Translations under genes and position numbers: made by a program
NCBI GenBank assembly: GCA_003116995.1
Contig: BDSL01000146.1
Location: forward strand, 1 to 64,000
Direction of reading: 5' to 3'
From: Yamagishiella unicocca
Taxonomy: Eukaryota > Chlorophyta > Chlorophyceae > Chlamydomonadales > Volvocaceae
Length of the DNA: 64,000 nucleotides
In this document: positions 63,823 through 64,000 of the stretch, one piece after another
Numbering within the stretch: the first letter of the stretch is position 1
Layout of the letters: each line of letters starts with the position of its first letter
Notes under the pieces: generated by a model
Databases searched by the model: none
The model's input: the letters and a program-made list of their open reading frames with translations, nothing else
Told to the model about the DNA's origin: nothing

Positions 63823-64000
63823 GTGGGGCGGGCGCGAGGGGAGGGGAAGGGGGCCGGAAGGGGGGCGGAAGGGCGGCGGGCTGGATTGGGTGTTTTGGTT
63901 TGGGGGGAAGAGGAGAATGAGGGGAGGAAGGGCGTCGAGTGCAGTAGTTGGGCGGGGGGCTAGGCTGACGTGGGTTGGCGAGGCATTTGGGTGGGGGAGC

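Overview
This is nuclear DNA from a green alga, most likely a chlamydomonadalean/volvocine species. The evidence is: GC-rich intron-dense genes with short exons, TGTAA-type polyadenylation signals, serine-proline runs of the kind found in hydroxyproline-rich wall proteins, abundant G/C minisatellites, and LINE relics whose 3' ends finish in CACTGTAAC-type tails. Nothing suggests a bacterial or organellar origin. I built gene models by hand from splice sites, reading-frame phase and protein motifs. Where I give exon coordinates, the phases close exactly.

Layout. (1) 1-6003, plus: the 3' part of a 6-phosphofructo-2-kinase/fructose-2,6-bisphosphatase gene. A 22-bp minisatellite with a 71-bp C homopolymer lies in one intron, and the protein has a low-complexity C-terminal tail of about 400 residues. 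(2) 10.3-15.75 kb, plus: a large glutamine-rich protein I cannot assign. (3) 15.8-18.0 kb: one LINE relic with a second LINE inserted in it in inverted orientation, flanked by a 12-bp target duplication; then minisatellites to 18.8 kb. (4) 21.5-32.1 kb, minus: two intact 12-exon copies of a secreted beta-propeller-like protein (471 aa each) in direct tandem, with a smaller inverted repeat pair on either side of the second copy. (5) 35.7-37.0 kb: a tRNA-Arg(ACG), a tRNA-headed SINE-like unit and a LINE 3' end. (6) 40.05-46.41 kb, plus: a 12-exon secreted, alanine-rich, silk-like protein (696 aa) that contains an internal duplication of a five-exon block, a Ser/Pro spacer and a cysteine-rich C-terminus. 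(7) 48.2-50.9 kb: LINE 3' ends. (8) 52.68-58.2 kb, plus: an 11-exon secreted papain-type cysteine protease carrying a LysM, an unassigned paired-exon domain and a second LysM-like domain (691 aa). (9) 59.2-59.8 kb, minus: a peroxidase fragment with the distal-histidine motif. (10) 61.4 kb to the right edge, plus: the 5' part of a GH9 endoglucanase.

Apart from the fructose-2,6-bisphosphate enzyme and the unassigned Q-rich protein, every gene recognised encodes a secreted or wall-type protein (two propellers, silk-like protein, papain-LysM protease, peroxidase fragment, GH9 glucanase). A link to the extracellular matrix or cell wall is plausible, but it is inference; these are separate eukaryotic transcription units, not an operon.
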